Shown here: positions 30,060-44,765 of the stretch, one piece after another
Layout of the letters: each line of letters begins with the position of its first letter
How positions within the stretch are numbered: the stretch's first letter is position 1
Source: Molanna angustata
Lineage: Eukaryota; Arthropoda; Insecta; Trichoptera; Molannidae
Reading direction: 5' to 3'
DNA: 64,000 nt
NCBI GenBank assembly: GCA_963576475.1
Contig: OY754972.1
Coordinates: 10,003,062-10,067,061 of the forward strand
Position numbers and translations under genes: made by a program
The notes under the pieces: model-generated
Databases searched by the model: none
What the model was told of the DNA's origin: nothing
What the model saw: the letters and a program-made list of their open reading frames with translations, nothing else

Positions 30060-31480
30060 TTTTGAAACGTTTATATATTTTACAAATTTAATACTTGATA
30101 TTTCAAAGTACCATTGTGAATCTATAAATTAAGAATCCTTTAGCAGTTCTATTTACGTACCTAATTTGTTTGAATCATTTCTTGTGAATAGAGATGGTAT
30201 CATTGAGACGACGTTTAAATGCCATTATACCAGCACCAAATTAATTTACCTTCCCCATTATACATCAGTACCAGCCACCATCTGGACCGCTAGTTGATGC
30301 CACTAAACCGGAAGAAAGCAATCTAAAAATCATAATATGGATGGACTAACTGGATAAATCACACGCTCGCCTTACATACACAATCACTGCTGATGCGACA
30401 CTGATTGCCAGCAATTATACAATAAGGAAACCACTCGAGATCGTCGAGTCTGCTACTACCACTTATGACGTGCATCTCAACTTAATATTATAATATATGG
30501 CTGCCTGTTCAATATTGGACATAATTATCCAAATTTTTCATTACATCACTAACCTCATGACTCGCACCATCGAACAAATCTGTTTGTGTTTCACCGAAAG
30601 CTTCAAACATTGAATGATACAAAATTTATGCGGCAGATTCCTTCGTGATCTTCATTTCCAATCAAAACTCTCTACTCACTACTATATTGTTCTATTTTTT
30701 ATTTTGATAGTTCTATATATTTTTCGTATTACTTTTTTTTTGTTCTATTTTATCATGTTTAATAACGTTTTTCTTTTTGTTTGTTAATCATATTGTTATA
30801 ATTGGTGGATAGTAGTTTCTGCATGTATTTATTTATTGTTTTGTATATTATTTTTGTAATCGCTATTTTCTGTCCCTCACAAATAAATAATTACTTAATT
30901 GGTTTGTTCTGAAAACTGTCAGAAGGCTTGTTCAACCTCTAAAAACTGGTAAAAAAAACCCTAAATCAATGTTTCTGCATAACAGGATTGTCTTTATGAA
31001 ATAAATAAACATCCAAGTTAAATATACGAAAGACACACGTCAATGCAAACCAAAAAAACTATTGAATCATAATATGACAAAATTGCTATGGGCACCGTAG
31101 TGCTCCATTATGCATATGACTGTGTAAGCTTGAATTAAATAAAAGTATGAACGATAAGCTTTGAAATAAAAATGATAGATCTTCCTTACTTTTTGCGATT
31201 TGAGTTTAATTCAAAGCTTACCCACTTTTTTGGATGGCTAAAACGTCATGTCCAATTTGCAAATAGTAGTAATAGAATTTATTCCCTTTTAATGAAGTAC
31301 AAAGTAGTTAGTTTCCAATGCACACTTTTTGAGGAAACTTCATTTCAAGTTACAAGAAAATATAATTATTTATCAAATATTACATACCTATCTAATAGTG
31401 CTACGTTTGACTAGAATCACTCTTCAAGAAACTATAAATATAAATATAACAATTCAAATATTTTTGTTGGGTTAGTTATT
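30060..31480. other. Interval without recognised genes
   Basis: Mostly AT-rich. 30226-30480 is less biased but has no open frame I can assign. The 80-codon frame 31172-31414 has no recognisable motif. Confidence 0.4.
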
Positions 31481-31614
31481 TTATTATTCTTTCTTTAGAA
31501 TAGCTATGGAAAAATCTAAGTCCTTTTACATATAACGTCGACTGTCTCGTTAAACATATTCAAAAAAGGCTTAAGCAAAATTTTCTATCTGATTTCTTCT
31601 TCCTCTCCTTATCC

Positions 31615-32908
31615 TTTTTTTTTTTTTTTTTTCTTTCTCGCACGACAGCTTTACGCCAGTTACAGTGCGACACCTGTTCGTTATTTTATTTAATATATTT
31701 TTTAAATCGCTGAACGCCCCAGAAGAAGACGTCAGCTTCAACAGGTAAATCATTTAATAGAACAGACATTCGTACGAGAGTGTTACGAGCAACCACGTCT
31801 GTACGAGCGGCAGGTAAATTAAATAAGTGGTGTCCTCTACCTCTCATGTAGTTCGGGGGAGCGTAAAGGCCTAGGTGCTCAATCAAAATTGGGCAGTCAA
31901 TGATATAATTTACAACCTTGTAACCCACCAGAAGTAACGAATTATCTCGCCTTTTTTCGAGACTCTGATAGGCACAGGCCTCAAGGAGATCAGGGTGATG
32001 CATGTAAGTTGGGTACACTCCATGCGTACGCATGTAAAGGTACCTTAAAAACTTTTTCTGGATCTGTTCCAGCATTTCGGAGTATTTCTTCCGGCATGGT
32101 GCCCAAACAACACTGCCAAATTCCAGCTTGGTACGCACCATACAGTTGAATATACTCTTTAGCGCCTCCGGATTTGTAAAATATTTTCCCAGGCGAAAAG
32201 TCAGGCCTAGCAACTGTCCACATTTGGATGTCAGGTTGGTGATGTGGTCAGCGAAGGTCAACTTAGCATCATACATCACCCCCAAGTCCTTAAATGTGAC
32301 TTTTCGTGCTAGCGTGGTACCGTCCATCAAATAGTTGAATAATATAGGGTTTGTCGAGCGACTGTAGCTCATGACGACACATTTTTTAATATTGAACAAC
32401 AATTTATTAGTGATTGACCACTTTGACAAGTTATCAATATCACACTGGAGCTTCAAACAATCCTCCATAGCTCTGATAGACAAGAAAATCTTTAAGTCGT
32501 CAGCATAGAGTAAACAAAGACAGTGTTTAATGACATCCTGTATGTCGTCAATAAATAACAAAAACAAGAGCGGGCCCAAATTAGATCCCTGAGGAATCCC
32601 AGAGTAAGATTGGAATTCCTGGAAACAAAACTGACCCACCGTTACGTATTGTTTCCGATTTTCAAGGTAGGAAGCGAAAAATGATAGGAGGCAGTTATCG
32701 AATCCAAAGTCATGCAGTTTTTGTAACAAAACGTCGTGATCTACACTGTCAAAGGCCTTGGCAAAATCAGTATAGACCACATCTGTCTGTACAGTCGCAT
32801 CAAGATTAGTGGAAACGTATCCAGAAAACGTTAACAGGTTCGACACTATTGATCTTTTTGGTAGAAAACCGTGTTGGTTGCCTCTAAGATACGGTTGTAT
32901 TTTGTTTT
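31615..32908 (-). pseudogene. Jockey/CR1-type LINE reverse transcriptase, 5'-truncated
   Basis: The frame is open from about 32908 to the stop at 31686. Starting just upstream of HGFLPKRSIVSNLL, it contains RT motif A (VVYTDFAKAFDSVDH), the SGIPQGSNLGPLLFLLFIDD block, the catalytic LLYADDLKIF and, downstream, FKDLGVMYDAKLTF. It ends with the CR1/Jockey C-terminal region (FGSVVWAPCRKKY, LPAARTDVVARNTLVRMSVL). No stop or shift interrupts over 400 codons. Endonuclease and ORF1 are missing. The 3' UTR is short and ends in an A18 run (T run at 31615-31632 on the plus strand). The enzyme would reverse-transcribe its RNA at a nicked target. Confidence 0.9.
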
Positions 32909-32984
32909 CCTTTCATTGGATGAACTATTATTATATTCAATCTTTTATTTGCCTTTTTTCCTTTGTTCTGTTTTTCTTCTGTTA

Positions 32985-33585
32985 TCATTCCATACGTACC
33001 ATCATACCATTTCCCTCACGGGTTAACCAGAGAGAACGTCACATATTTATATATTGATACACATTACACATCCATCGCCTCGTCAACATTCATACTTCGT
33101 CTTATACATGTTCGTCTGTTATTCACGCTTCTAACATCCGTCTTTCAAAATACCGTTCACACGAACGTGCCATCCCTTCCTTGGGCGGCCCCGACCTCTC
33201 ATTCCATTCCTGTCTGCAATGTATAGTCAGGCGATCCTCATTCCTTCTCCCCATGTGGCCATACTATCTAATTGTGTTCACTTTCATTCTATTAATAACA
33301 TTTTTCTTCATCTTACATTATTTTTTTCTTATGTCCTCATTTCTGACCCTGTCATACATCGTTCTAATACAGATTCTTCTTATCTATCTCATTTCAACTG
33401 AATTTATTCTGCATTCGTGCGACTTCTGCCATGTCCTGGTCTCACTTGCATACTTCAAGGTCGTCAATTAGATATAGCGTTATGAATGGCAACTTTAGCA
33501 TCCTTTAATATGTTACGATCATTCATAACTGGTCTAAGTTCTCCTTTCACTCTGTTTCCTGCCATAACTCTTCTTTCGCTTTGTT
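32985..33585 (-). pseudogene. RTE-type LINE 3' fragment (family B), near the standard 5' end
   Basis: Minus strand starts GAGTTATGGCAGGAAACAGA, as in the 60.5-kb copy, and ends in the family tail (GGTATGATGGTACGTATGG). Pieces of the frame (NEERL-like region, RGRGRPRKGWH-like region at 33165-33205) are recognisable between stops and shifts. Confidence 0.8.
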
Positions 33586-33624
33586 ATCTTAATTGTGTAT
33601 ATATATTTTTTTTTAATTTTGTCA

Positions 33625-33677
33625 TAACCTCATTGCCAGAGTACACACTGTATTGTATATTATAATCATCAACTCTG
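33625..33677 (-). repeat. ~53-bp repeat, inverted copy of 28813-28865
   Basis: Reverse complement of the block at 28813-28865 with a few substitutions. Non-coding. Confidence 0.6.
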
Positions 33678-33679
33678 GT

Positions 33680-34510
33680 TGGTAGCACGAAAATTCCTTT
33701 AAGCAATAAACCTGCCAGTGTACAAATTATGTGTATAAGAAGATAAATAAATAGCTTTATTATTTTTGAGGAAGAATAAATTGTTGAAATGTTCCATTGA
33801 TTTTTGATACCAGATTCAAAAGTCGTCTCCCAATAATACCTTCGCTGAATTTCATGGGGTTTAAGTTCGATATGGAGTGAGATCATCAAGTGTCGGAGCA
33901 GGTGGTACAAACCAACCCAATTTATTTGTTATATTCCTTAGTTTAATAATTTCTTGTTTTGTAATGACGCTCCCGAGATTGCAAATCGCGGCCGAAGTCT
34001 AATTGCTATTTAACTGTCTTGGTTATGTTCTCCTTGCGGTACAAATTAACCAATTGATGATGTTAAGCACCAATCCCGGATCATCCATTCAAAGAGCCAA
34101 CTCGCATGATCTCATTGATGCCCGACCAATTGTCGTGTCCAGAGCGCTAATTCTAAATTGCTCCTAATTGGACTCTGTAATCGTTATACTCTGTACCTAC
34201 ACTGAACCGTCATTGATTTGGATGCTGATAACGATCCGACTGATTAGACACTGTCCAACATATTTCTTTTCAGGTGAAAGAAGCCAAAGCAAATTAATCT
34301 TTTCATTTTACACTAAGAAAAATAATTTGATTCAAGATTCGGGATTCCTTTTAGAAGATCTTTGTTCCCAATTTTTTTAATATAACTATGTTTTTCATCA
34401 GCGCAAGGGATCATTTCATCATTCTTTCCTTTATCAAAAAATACAACACCATGTTGTACATTCCAACATTTTTGAGTTAACATAACAACATATTTGTTTT
34501 TCCCTATATC
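33680..34510. other. Interval without recognised genes
   Basis: Contains ordinary AT-rich sequence and some less biased sequence near 33960-34150. No supportable gene or repeat. Confidence 0.4.
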
Positions 34511-34514
34511 TGAA

Positions 34515-35085
34515 CTAACTAAAGAGACAAGAATTGATGAATTCGAGTAAGTGAACTGACTGTCGTAGAACCTGTCTTTTCTCTATTTAAGTATAAATAT
34601 TGATCATACTGATTAGTTTTAATCGGTATTTCCTTACCTCTTAACTAATTAGTTCGTAACTAACTGCAGAGACAAATAATTGATGAATTCGAGTAAGTGA
34701 ACTGATTATTGTAGAAACCTGTATTTTCTCTATTTATGTATAAATATTGATGATACTGATTAGTTTTAATCGGTATATCCTTATCTCTTAACTAATTAGT
34801 TCGTAGCTAACTACAGAGACAAATAATTGATGAATTCGAGTAAGTGAACTGATTATTATAGAACCTGTCTTTTCTCTATTTAAGTATAAATATTGATGAT
34901 ACTGATTCGTTTTATTCGGTATTTCCTTATCTCTGAACTAATTAGTTCGTAACTAACTACAGAGACAAGAATTGATGAATTCTAGTTAGTGAACTGATTA
35001 TTGTAGAACATGTCTTTTCTCTATTTATATATAATTATTAATGATAGGTACTGATTAGTTTTAATCGGTATTTCGCTGTGAATTT
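34515..35085 (+). repeat. ~147-bp tandem repeat, about 3.8 copies
   Basis: GAGACAA(R)AATTGATGAATTC recurs at about 34523, 34669, 34816 and 34962. Units share GTAAGTGAACTGA, TTTTCTCTATTTA and ACTGATTAGTTTTAATCGGT. Confidence 0.9.
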
Positions 35086-35449
35086 TTAAATTAAGATTAA
35101 TATTAAAATCTCGAACCACAGTATCGGAATCGCCAATAATGAACAATGACGTATCCCCCCTATACTCACTACCCCCGTCCCTCCCTCCCCTCCGTCCAAT
35201 CAGAGAATCACGGCTATCCATCCATTGGCTAAATTAGTCTGTTAATTTACTTTAACTAGTTATTTCCGTTAATCGTCGGCTCGGCTCGGCTCGGCCTCAG
35301 ATGACGAGCCTAATTGATTCATTTATTTAGATTGAGAGTGTACGGAGTAATTTTGGGTGTCATGTGATTTGCCGCGGCCGGACCCGTCCTACAAAACACT
35401 GATACCATAATCGCCGCCTGCTAACCCCATACACTGCGATTATACCGAA

Positions 35450-35965
35450 CGGCTGACCAAATTTGAATATTTGAATATAGAACGTTTTAATTGTCTACAA
35501 TTATCATCCCGGTGTCGGCTAATCACACCGCATCGAACGGTACTTGATTTCTGCCGGACAACGAACGTTCGTATTTCAAACGGCGAATCGAATTTCAATA
35601 TTCGATAAAAGAACATTTTAATTACCGGCGAATCATACCACGTCGATTAGTTTCAAAATAGCTGAAGAAATGCGGACGTTCTAATTTCAAACTCGAACCG
35701 AATTAGAATATTCCCTAAAATAACGTTCAAATTGCCGGCAAATCACACCACGTAGATCAATTTCAAGTTCGAATAATATCAAGTACCGACCTACGGACGT
35801 TCGAATTTCAAACTGCGAACCGAATTACAATATTTGATAAAAAAATGTTTTAATTGCTGTTTGATTTTTAAATGGCAGACGAATTTTGAATGTTTGATCA
35901 TAGAACAATTTGATTCCCTACAAACTACCATATTTAGATGAATCACATACCACTTCGAACAGTTT
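35450..35965 (+). repeat. Degenerate ~110-130-bp tandem repeat, about four to five copies
   Basis: Recurring order in each unit: a GAATTTGAATATT-like block, a GAACGTTTTAATT-like block, GGCGAATCACACC, then a GACGTTCGAATTTCAAAC block. Copies start near 35470, 35595, 35705, 35825 and 35890. The array is old and diverged. Confidence 0.7.
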
Positions 35966-36483
35966 TGAAAAAGATTTTTTACTTAATCAAATTAGCATTG
36001 GATAAATACGCTAACGTAAAATAAAAGAAAATCTATTTTTTTGTCGTTATTTTTAGTGTGGAATATTTTGTAATAACTGTAAAACCCAGAGTGTTTCAGA
36101 GTCACTCCGGTATAATGTAAATCGCTGAAAATGTAAAACAATTGTAAAGTTGTGAGCAATAAGGGATGGTGGGTAGATAGAATAGAAGAAGTTGAAATAG
36201 TATTGGAATAGGAGACGCTATGAAACAAAAGAAGCAGCGCCTCGTGTGGGTGCGTTGGAAAAAAAGCGGCGTGTTTAAATCCTTTTATCCCGTTTCTTTG
36301 AAGATTTCTAATAACGCGCCCGATGCGTAAGTCTGGGCTTTGTGGCACACTTCACACCTGGAAAGTTCAACGTAGGGATGGGACATTCGTCACAATCAAT
36401 CGCGCAGTAACGCGAATCTATCTTACTAGACAGATTTATTTAAAAATTTGATCGGTGGATTGCTATTTTAAAGCCATTAATGA

Positions 36484-36980
36484 TAATTACACCATCTCGT
36501 TTAGAAGTCGAGCCATCTTGTTTAGATGTTGAGCTAACTTGTTTATATGTTGAGCCATCACGTTTAGATTTTTCACTATCTTATTTAGATGTCGCACCAT
36601 CTCGTTTAGATGTTTCACCATCTTCTTTAGATAGTGTACCATCTTGTTTAAATGTAGCATATTTTTTTTGATGTTGCACCATCTTATCTAGATATTGTAC
36701 CATCATGTTTAGATGTTGCACCATCTTCTTTAGATGTTGCGCCAACTTATTTAGATATCGTACCATCTTGTTTAAATGTTACGCCATCTTGTTTAGATAT
36801 TGTACCATCTTCTTTAGATGTTGTGCCATCTTGTTAAGATATTGTACCATCTTGTTTAGATGTTGCGCCATCTTGTTTAGATATTGTACCATCTTGGTTC
36901 AATGTTGCATATATTTTTTAGATGATGCACCATCTTGTTTAGATATTATACCATCTTGTTTAAATGTTAAATGTTTTTTT
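36484..36980 (+). repeat. 21-bp minisatellite (CCATCTTGTTTAGATRTTG)
   Basis: About 23 copies of a 21-bp unit. Part is arranged as a 42-bp dimer alternating GATGTTGCGCCATC and GATATTGTACCATC. Because 21 is divisible by three, long frames appear on both strands (repeating SRLDV on plus), but they have no start context or family and are treated as by-products. Confidence 0.9.
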
Positions 36981-36999
36981 ATTCTTTAGATGTACCAGT

Positions 37000-39950
37000 T
37001 TTCGCGTAATAGTTGATTCCCTTTGCTGGATTATTAGTGTTTAGAAAATAAGATGGAAATAATTATTTATTCAACACAACATAAAGTTAAATATGTTAAA
37101 TATAGTTTTTGAACTATTCATTTCCCTTGTCCAAAAAATATTTTTTCCTACTGAGAAAGGGAGTACGTTGGACTTCATTTTTTCCAAAAACAATGACATT
37201 CTTTTTTCGAAAAAACATTTTAATAAGCAGTTTCAACTTAAGTAATTGTTCTTTTAACTCTAGTGGGCTTTCGCCCATCACTATTTGGCATTCGCGACTT
37301 CCCTCCCCACGGAGGGTGTTTGAGAGAGACACTCACACATACATGGACACATAAACTATTCGCCTGTTTCATTCGCTCTCTTTATTTTGAGATGCAAATA
37401 ATATACTCCCTCAGGCTGAGACGTGTGAGAACCGAATCCATTGTCTCCCCCCCTACCCCTTCCGTCTTCCGTCCCTCTCCCTGCCACCACCTCAACCCCA
37501 CTTTCTTCCACTTTTTCCTTTTCGCCATACAAAGTTGAGTGAACATTTCCTCCCCCAAAGTAATACAACGGATGAAACTTCCTATACTCCGTGTATCTTT
37601 TTTGGTATCGATGGAGAGATTTCAAATTTTGTAATGTTTTCGCCTGCATTTTAAACATCACGTACATTCATATATATAATAGGAGCTACAACGTATAAGA
37701 GTATAAAATGGTTCGAAGCGACCCTTTTAGCTTTCCATTCCGTTTACAACGTCATAAAATAATTCTTTCGCTTTTTTTTCGCCGAATGGTGAGAATGATT
37801 GAATATTTATCTCTTTTTTTATTCAATCAAAAACTGGTTTTGTAGAATATTTCTAATAATAATAATGTAACCAATGACGATTCCATTTCACCTCTTTGTC
37901 GTATAGACTTGAAACTATGTTGAAAATGTAATATTTGTGTATCAAACATAATTTAATGTAACAACAGTGTTTTCAATGATTGAGCGTAGACGTTGTAATT
38001 TTTTCTTGGAATATTATTTATTTTGTTAATTTATTTTTATTTTATCTTTATTTCGCTTTCGCTCATTTGCTTTACTAATAAGTTTATGAATATTGTTTGA
38101 AGCTACATATATTCAAAATTTATTAATGATTGTTAATGTTTATTATATACTAATTAGTATATTACATTTTCCTAGCGTTGTATAATTGTTTTTGTTTTAT
38201 TCCGCTCTTACTCAATCTTTGTTATTTGTCGTTTTAAGATTTTCACTTTTAATAAGTAAGAACTGAATTTTTTTTGGAAATAAGTAACCGGTTTGGGTTA
38301 CAAGTATTGTTGAAGTTTAAAAGAACTTTATTTTTCATCGATTATTGATTTAATATCTTCTAAATAACGTCTTGTTCGAGAAATGTTTAAAAAACAATTG
38401 AGACTCGTCGTATCTATTCGATATTATAGTCAAATTAATCCACGCTTTTATGATTCCCCAAGTCGCTATATTTGCCAGAAGACGTCCAATTTGACAAAAT
38501 ATACAGTTTCCTAATCCCCTCCCCCCACACACATTTCGGGACTCCTCATCTCACCTATCTTCGTGAGGACCTCCTCCTCCTCCTCCCTTTACCTCTGACT
38601 TGTCCCCAGGAGACTCGGAAACACTCCAGGAACCAAAATAATGCCGTGGAACTTTTATATGGGAAGAATATTCACTGCAGCCATCTCCCAAACCAATGGT
38701 ATATACCTACTACATACAATAGTCTATACATTAGATATTCATCCAAAGGATCAATGAATAAATAGCTTTTACCTTTCATTCTAAACATCTAAAACTAGTG
38801 GGTTTATTGATAAAAAAACATGAGTTAGCTGAATTTAATTAGAATACTTTAATCGCTTAGACGTTTTATCGTACATTTCTTAAATAAATAGGTTCTGCGA
38901 TTGATTCTTAAATTCTAAACCGGTAGAGGTATACAAAAATTGTGCATTTTTTAAATTTTGATATTTATATTTTCAACGTTTTATTTTACCTAAATCTCTA
39001 AAATATATTGATTTTTGACAAAAAAAAACTTATGGTTGTGTTTAATCAGTTACTAGGGGCTTGTTCTCCCGATGATAGCTGAAAATTGGTCCTTATGATT
39101 TTTTTTTATTAATCTCAATATACAATATATATTTTTGTATATAATATATATCCACTTAACTAGGCATAGCCTGTACTAAGAGGAATCACAATCACAATAT
39201 CAAGTTGTTTGTATTTGTAGGATGTAGGTATATGTGTGTAAAGTATTGCTCTCATATATGTTAGCGATTCGGACTCTATAAATGTTTATTTTATATAATT
39301 ATCTTCTTCTTCTTTTAGTATCGATCAACACATCTAAATTTATATCCGCTCCCAGAAGGCCACAATAATCTTTGTGACGTTCTCTAAATGGACTCATTCG
39401 GCGAACGTTTCCTAAGAACACTGTATGAGCCATTGGGCATACTAAGAGGTGCTCGGTGACTAGGTAACCTTCCGTCTAATAAAGTCTTACTAATACATAA
39501 AAATATTCTACATATTTTATTTTATCTGGGACGCGTGTGAGTCAAATCAGCTACACCAAAGTACCTGACAACATTGACGGATAAGATAATCTATGTATAG
39601 TCATGTAATCTCTTTTCTGTGGTTTCGATTTTTCAAGTCGCGTCGGGGATTGAATTGACGGTGGATGTATGTCTGCTGATGACAGTTCCATGGTATTATG
39701 AAGGGTATTTGGACCTAGTTGATCTGTTTGTGTGGGCTATGGATCTGCTATGATGTTTGTTGAAGCAGTGGTTGTGAGTAGTGGTTGTGAACTCGAACTG
39801 CCATCCAGTTCAAAATTGTGTTGTTAGTATAAAAATTGTAAACTGCTAGCCCTAGAACAGGATTTCCTAGTTAGGCATCAGTAGCCTGCTTGCTTGCTGT
39901 CGTTGTAGAGTGTGGTGCAGTGAGAAATAAATAAATATAAGAATCACTTT
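37000..39950. other. Interval without recognised genes
   Basis: AT-rich with C-rich patches at 37447-37500 and 38515-38530. Frames at 37109-37667 overlap each other on both strands and show no motif. No RNA gene seen. Confidence 0.35.
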
Positions 39951-39959
39951 TCCTCGCAA

Positions 39960-40385
39960 ATATAGTAAGAACGAATAGTAAGGTCAGAATTTATAAGGCA
40001 TGTGTTAGACCAATCATGACAAGATGGAAACAAGAGCCGACATGACGAGAACCAAAAACCTCCTACGAACATCGGAAATGAAGGTTTTAAGGGCTATCAC
40101 AGGGAAGACGCTTAGGGACAGAATTCGCAATGACGACATTAGGCGAACCTGTGAGACCGAGGACATCATACGATGGAGTAGAGCTAGGAGAAGATTCTGG
40201 AGGGACCATGTTAACAGGATGCATGCATCTCGAATCCCATCCATAGCGGCAAACGAAATCCCACCAGGACATCGCCTCCCCGGAAGACTGCCGAAGAGGT
40301 GGAGGGATAGCTGGACCTCAGCTTCACAGGAATAGCTTTCTCGAAAGAACAGATCTACGATATAATATAAGAAGACTCTTTCTCG
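39960..40385 (+). pseudogene. RTE-type LINE ORF2 C-terminal fragment (family E)
   Basis: Plus strand: VRIYKACVRPIMT, then after a small deletion ETRADMTRTKNLLRTSEMKV, LRAITGKTLRDRIRNDDIRR, FWRDHVNRM, and GRLPKRWRDSWTSASQ to a stop at 40335. This is the standard post-RT tail. A second copy in reverse lies at 40800-41110. Confidence 0.8.
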
Positions 40386-40799
40386 CCAGGAGTTTGGCGT
40401 TAGATTTGTCCTACAACCTCGTTGGTGTTTTTTTTTAATATTCTTTGCGTGTCTTTTATTCGTCTTGTATATTTTGGTACATTGAATATTTTCACAAAGC
40501 TGTGTCGTTATCCAAATTGATTTGAAAAAGAGAGAGTATCCTGCCTAACTATGCAAATAATGATCCCAGTATTCGATATCAAAGAGATGGGTGGAGATAA
40601 AGAGTGGGATATGAGGTGAGGACAACTCGGAGTGAGTATTGTGGATGGGGGGTGGTGTACATACTATCTGATATATAAAACTACCTATCTCCAATTTGCA
40701 TACGAAGCTGCCGATGTGTAAAGGCCAATATCGGAGTCTACGACCGAATTTCATTTTAAAAACACATATCCACAACAGCCTCTCTTCTAAAAGAGAAAT

Positions 40800-41110
40800 G
40801 TCTTATTTCATTACTTCTCTGTGTAGATACTGAATATGTTTTTTCTTCGGAAAATCGCTTTGAGGAAGTTGAGGTCCATCTGTCCTATCATCTTTTTGAT
40901 TGTGTTCCGGGGAAGTTCTAATAGTATATCGTTGGCCGCAATATATTTTGTAAGTACGGGAATGTGATATCCTGTTTATGTAGTTCCTTAAAAAAATTCT
41001 GGCTCTGCTCCGTCGTATGATGTCCTCGGTCTTACAGGTACGCCTAATATCCTCGTTCCGCATTATGTCCTTTCATTCCTGATGTTCTGAACAGGTTTTT
41101 GGTGTCGATT
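40800..41110 (-). pseudogene. RTE-type LINE ORF2 C-terminal fragment (family E), second copy
   Basis: Minus strand: NLFRTSGMK, an internal deletion, then MRNEDIRRTCKTEDIIRRSR, RNYINRI, and the proline-containing end. It parallels 40085-40330 and is about 470 bp away in opposite orientation. Confidence 0.75.
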
Positions 41111-42180
41111 GTCTCTTCACTTTTTTAATGTGCTGAAAAAACACATAATTTATGAATTACTTTTTATCTTCGTTTGATACAATTGGGTTCGTTTATCTAA
41201 TTGGCTTTTTGTGAATCAAATTCACATCAATCTGTCCATTTTTATTTTTTGTTTCGATCATTAACATTATCTTACTTTATCTATTCTATTAATATTGTTT
41301 ATACTCTTTCAATCGCCGAAAAATCTACTTTTTTTATAAATTAATATCTATATATTATGTTAAAAATGATTTATTGGAAATCGAGTGCACGAAGACGCGT
41401 TTGTTTCAATAAACCAATCTCTTTCAACCAACTCAGGCAACGTCCATCAATCAATCTCAAGCAAGCAATCTCAAGTATGTAAATTCGGCAAAAAAATAAC
41501 ACGACTCTATCGAGACAGTGTGTTCTATTCTGAAAATGAATTAAAATTTTAACTGACATTTTTTTCATATTCTGTAGATAAAATAAAATAAACCCGGTAG
41601 CAACATAAATATTTTGTTATTTGTAAAAAAATAAAATTACTTAAAAAAAAAATTATCAACACAAAAATACCTAATATATAAATAAAAATACAACAATGAA
41701 AACAACAACTATAAAATTATCCTTTTAACAAAAAGTCAATACTTTCTCATGTAGTGAAGATTATTTAGGGTTGGCCATAACCCACCAGTTCTTTCTATGA
41801 TTTAATCCGCGTTTAAAAAATTATGAACGCTAAAAAATACGATCCGTTTTCCTTTGGACGTAACATTTGACACCCCCCCCCCCTCTCCTAACTAACCCCC
41901 CTCTCTCCTCTAACTGCCGCCTCCTAGATGGGTTTACGAGCGGTCCTTCGTCCCAGAGGTGACATAATTCCATTTGCAGCGATACACCCAATCCTCGCCC
42001 AAAGAAGAAGAGGAATATATTATATACATACACAAACACGGTCTCGTCCTTAATTTGAGTCCCGCTTTTATGGCGGCCTGAGGGGGTTAAGAGATTGTAC
42101 AAAATTGAAAGCAATAAAATTTTGAATTTGCGGAATTGGGAATATAAAAAATGAGAGATGTATTATTATTGTATATACAT
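41111..42180. other. AT-rich interval without recognised genes
   Basis: A C13-type run and C-rich patch lie at 41871-41905. The minus frame 41830-42114 shows no family. Nothing else. Confidence 0.4.
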
Positions 42181-42185
42181 AGATA

Positions 42186-42366
42186 CTATTCATTCATACC
42201 ATCACGGTTAATCCCACAATGTGGGGTAACTAGCGACGGGTGTGAATTACCTTACAAAATGACACGTTTGTATATCTCCTCACACCAGACTCGTATCACC
42301 TAAAAATACACTACATTCAAAATGGGTGATGGTTAACCTCATTGCTGAACTATGTGAGATATTTAT
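42186..42366 (-). mobile_element. RTE-tail short element, reverse copy
   Basis: Reverse complement of the 895-1122 element: the tail ATTCATACCATCACGGTTAA, then GGGGTAACTAGCGACGGGTG and GGTTAACCTCATTGCTGAAC. The body length agrees with that copy. Confidence 0.7.
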
Positions 42367-42399
42367 ATGTGTACTATACATACAAATAAATATCTTATC

Positions 42400-42400
42400 T

Positions 42401-42464
<64 letters not shown>

Positions 42465-42472
42465 TTTTATAT

Positions 42473-42527
<55 letters not shown>
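42400..42527 (+). repeat. (TTTA)n microsatellite
   Basis: About 31 tetranucleotide units with one TTTTATA interruption near 42465. It is located 35 bp from the 5' end of the 42186-42366 element. The frame across it is an artefact. Confidence 0.95.
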
Positions 42528-42528
<1 letters not shown>

Positions 42529-43044
42529 AAAATTCAACACAGACAGCGTTTGCTGGTATGAGTGTTGACATACATTTTGATATATATTGACATTTTGTTA
42601 GATTAATACATGTTATACAATGTGGTGAACAATAACATTACAATGAAGTTTACAAAAAAAATTGAAAATTCAACCATAGTGGAGCCCAAACCAGTTAGCC
42701 GGGAGTACAGGAAAATCCATTTGAAAGCACTGTCATGCAGTAGGTATGTGTTGTTTTAACTTTTTTTTTGAAAAATATATAAACTTATTTCATTTATAAT
42801 TATCTTATATAATATACCTACAAATTTTGGACCCGTTTAATTTATCGAACCCCAAAATAGCACAAATATAATTTTATTAAATATATTTTGAAGTGAAACA
42901 AAGTATTCCTCTCTAGTTCTCGCGTATTCAAATCTCTTTCCATACTCCTTTTTCCAGCATCCGTAGTTTTTCCTATTTATATTATTTCTCATAATCAGAT
43001 TTAATGATTTTCTCATTTTAATTTATTGGGTATTAACTGATTTG

Positions 43045-43205
43045 TTGGCCTGGATTCAATTCCAGTTGGAGACACTGTTTCAGTTTTCTGGAATTCTGAT
43101 CATACTCATTTATCATAAATTGTACTTGTTATTGGGTGCGTGTTAATAACTATTTGATATAGCACCTGTTAGTTACTCGAGAAGCTACACAAAATAAAAT
43201 AAACA
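43045..43205 (+). mobile_element. tRNA-derived SINE (family 1), head partly lost
   Basis: Retains a decayed B box (GGATTCAATTCCAGTTGGAG) and the tail block TTGTTATTGGGTGCGTGTTA, then GAAGCTACACAAAATAAAAT. Confidence 0.7.
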
Positions 43206-43359
43206 TAAATTTATCAAAAAAAAAATGTTTTTCCTAAAAAAAAATCTTTTTTAAAAAATAAATTTTATTACATAATAATTACCTGGTGAAAATGAAACCC
43301 CAAAAATCAAACATAGACAAACACCTTTGGAATGATCTAACATCATCATATGACAATGT

Positions 43360-43567
<208 letters not shown>

Positions 43568-43591
43568 ATATTTGATGTTTTCACGGGTGAA

Positions 43592-44535
<944 letters not shown>

Positions 44536-44639
44536 CTAATTTCTCGTCATCATCGTGTAGAGAATATGTGGAATTACCGACTAACATCTAGAAAGATCAC
44601 GTGAAAAAAATGTTTTATTTTTCCCCACTCCGCCGAAAA

Positions 44640-44765
44640 TTGCCGATACGCAATATTGTTTTTCTGGGCTGGAAATACAGGTGAGTTTGAAGAGATTGCC
44701 ATTTGGCATAAATAGAGCACAGGGTGCAAGGAAGTGTTCGTTGTTTATTTATGACTTTTTACTAT
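44640..44765 (+). mobile_element. SINE family 3, 3' fragment
   Basis: Shares GCTGGAAATACAGGT-, GATTGCCAT-, GGCATAAATA- and GGGTGCAAGGAAGTGTT blocks with the fuller copy at 62168-62390. Confidence 0.65.

Noticed and set aside
36480..36989. Repeating SRLDV/cysteine-rich frames as a repetitive protein
   Set aside because: A 21-bp minisatellite stays open on both strands by arithmetic; no start context, signal or family.
41830..42114. 94-codon minus-strand frame with Gly/Arg-rich end
   Set aside because: Composition follows the C-rich tract on the plus strand; no motif or start support.
42326..42568. Leu-Phe-Ile-Tyr repeat frame
   Set aside because: Direct reading of (TTTA)n.
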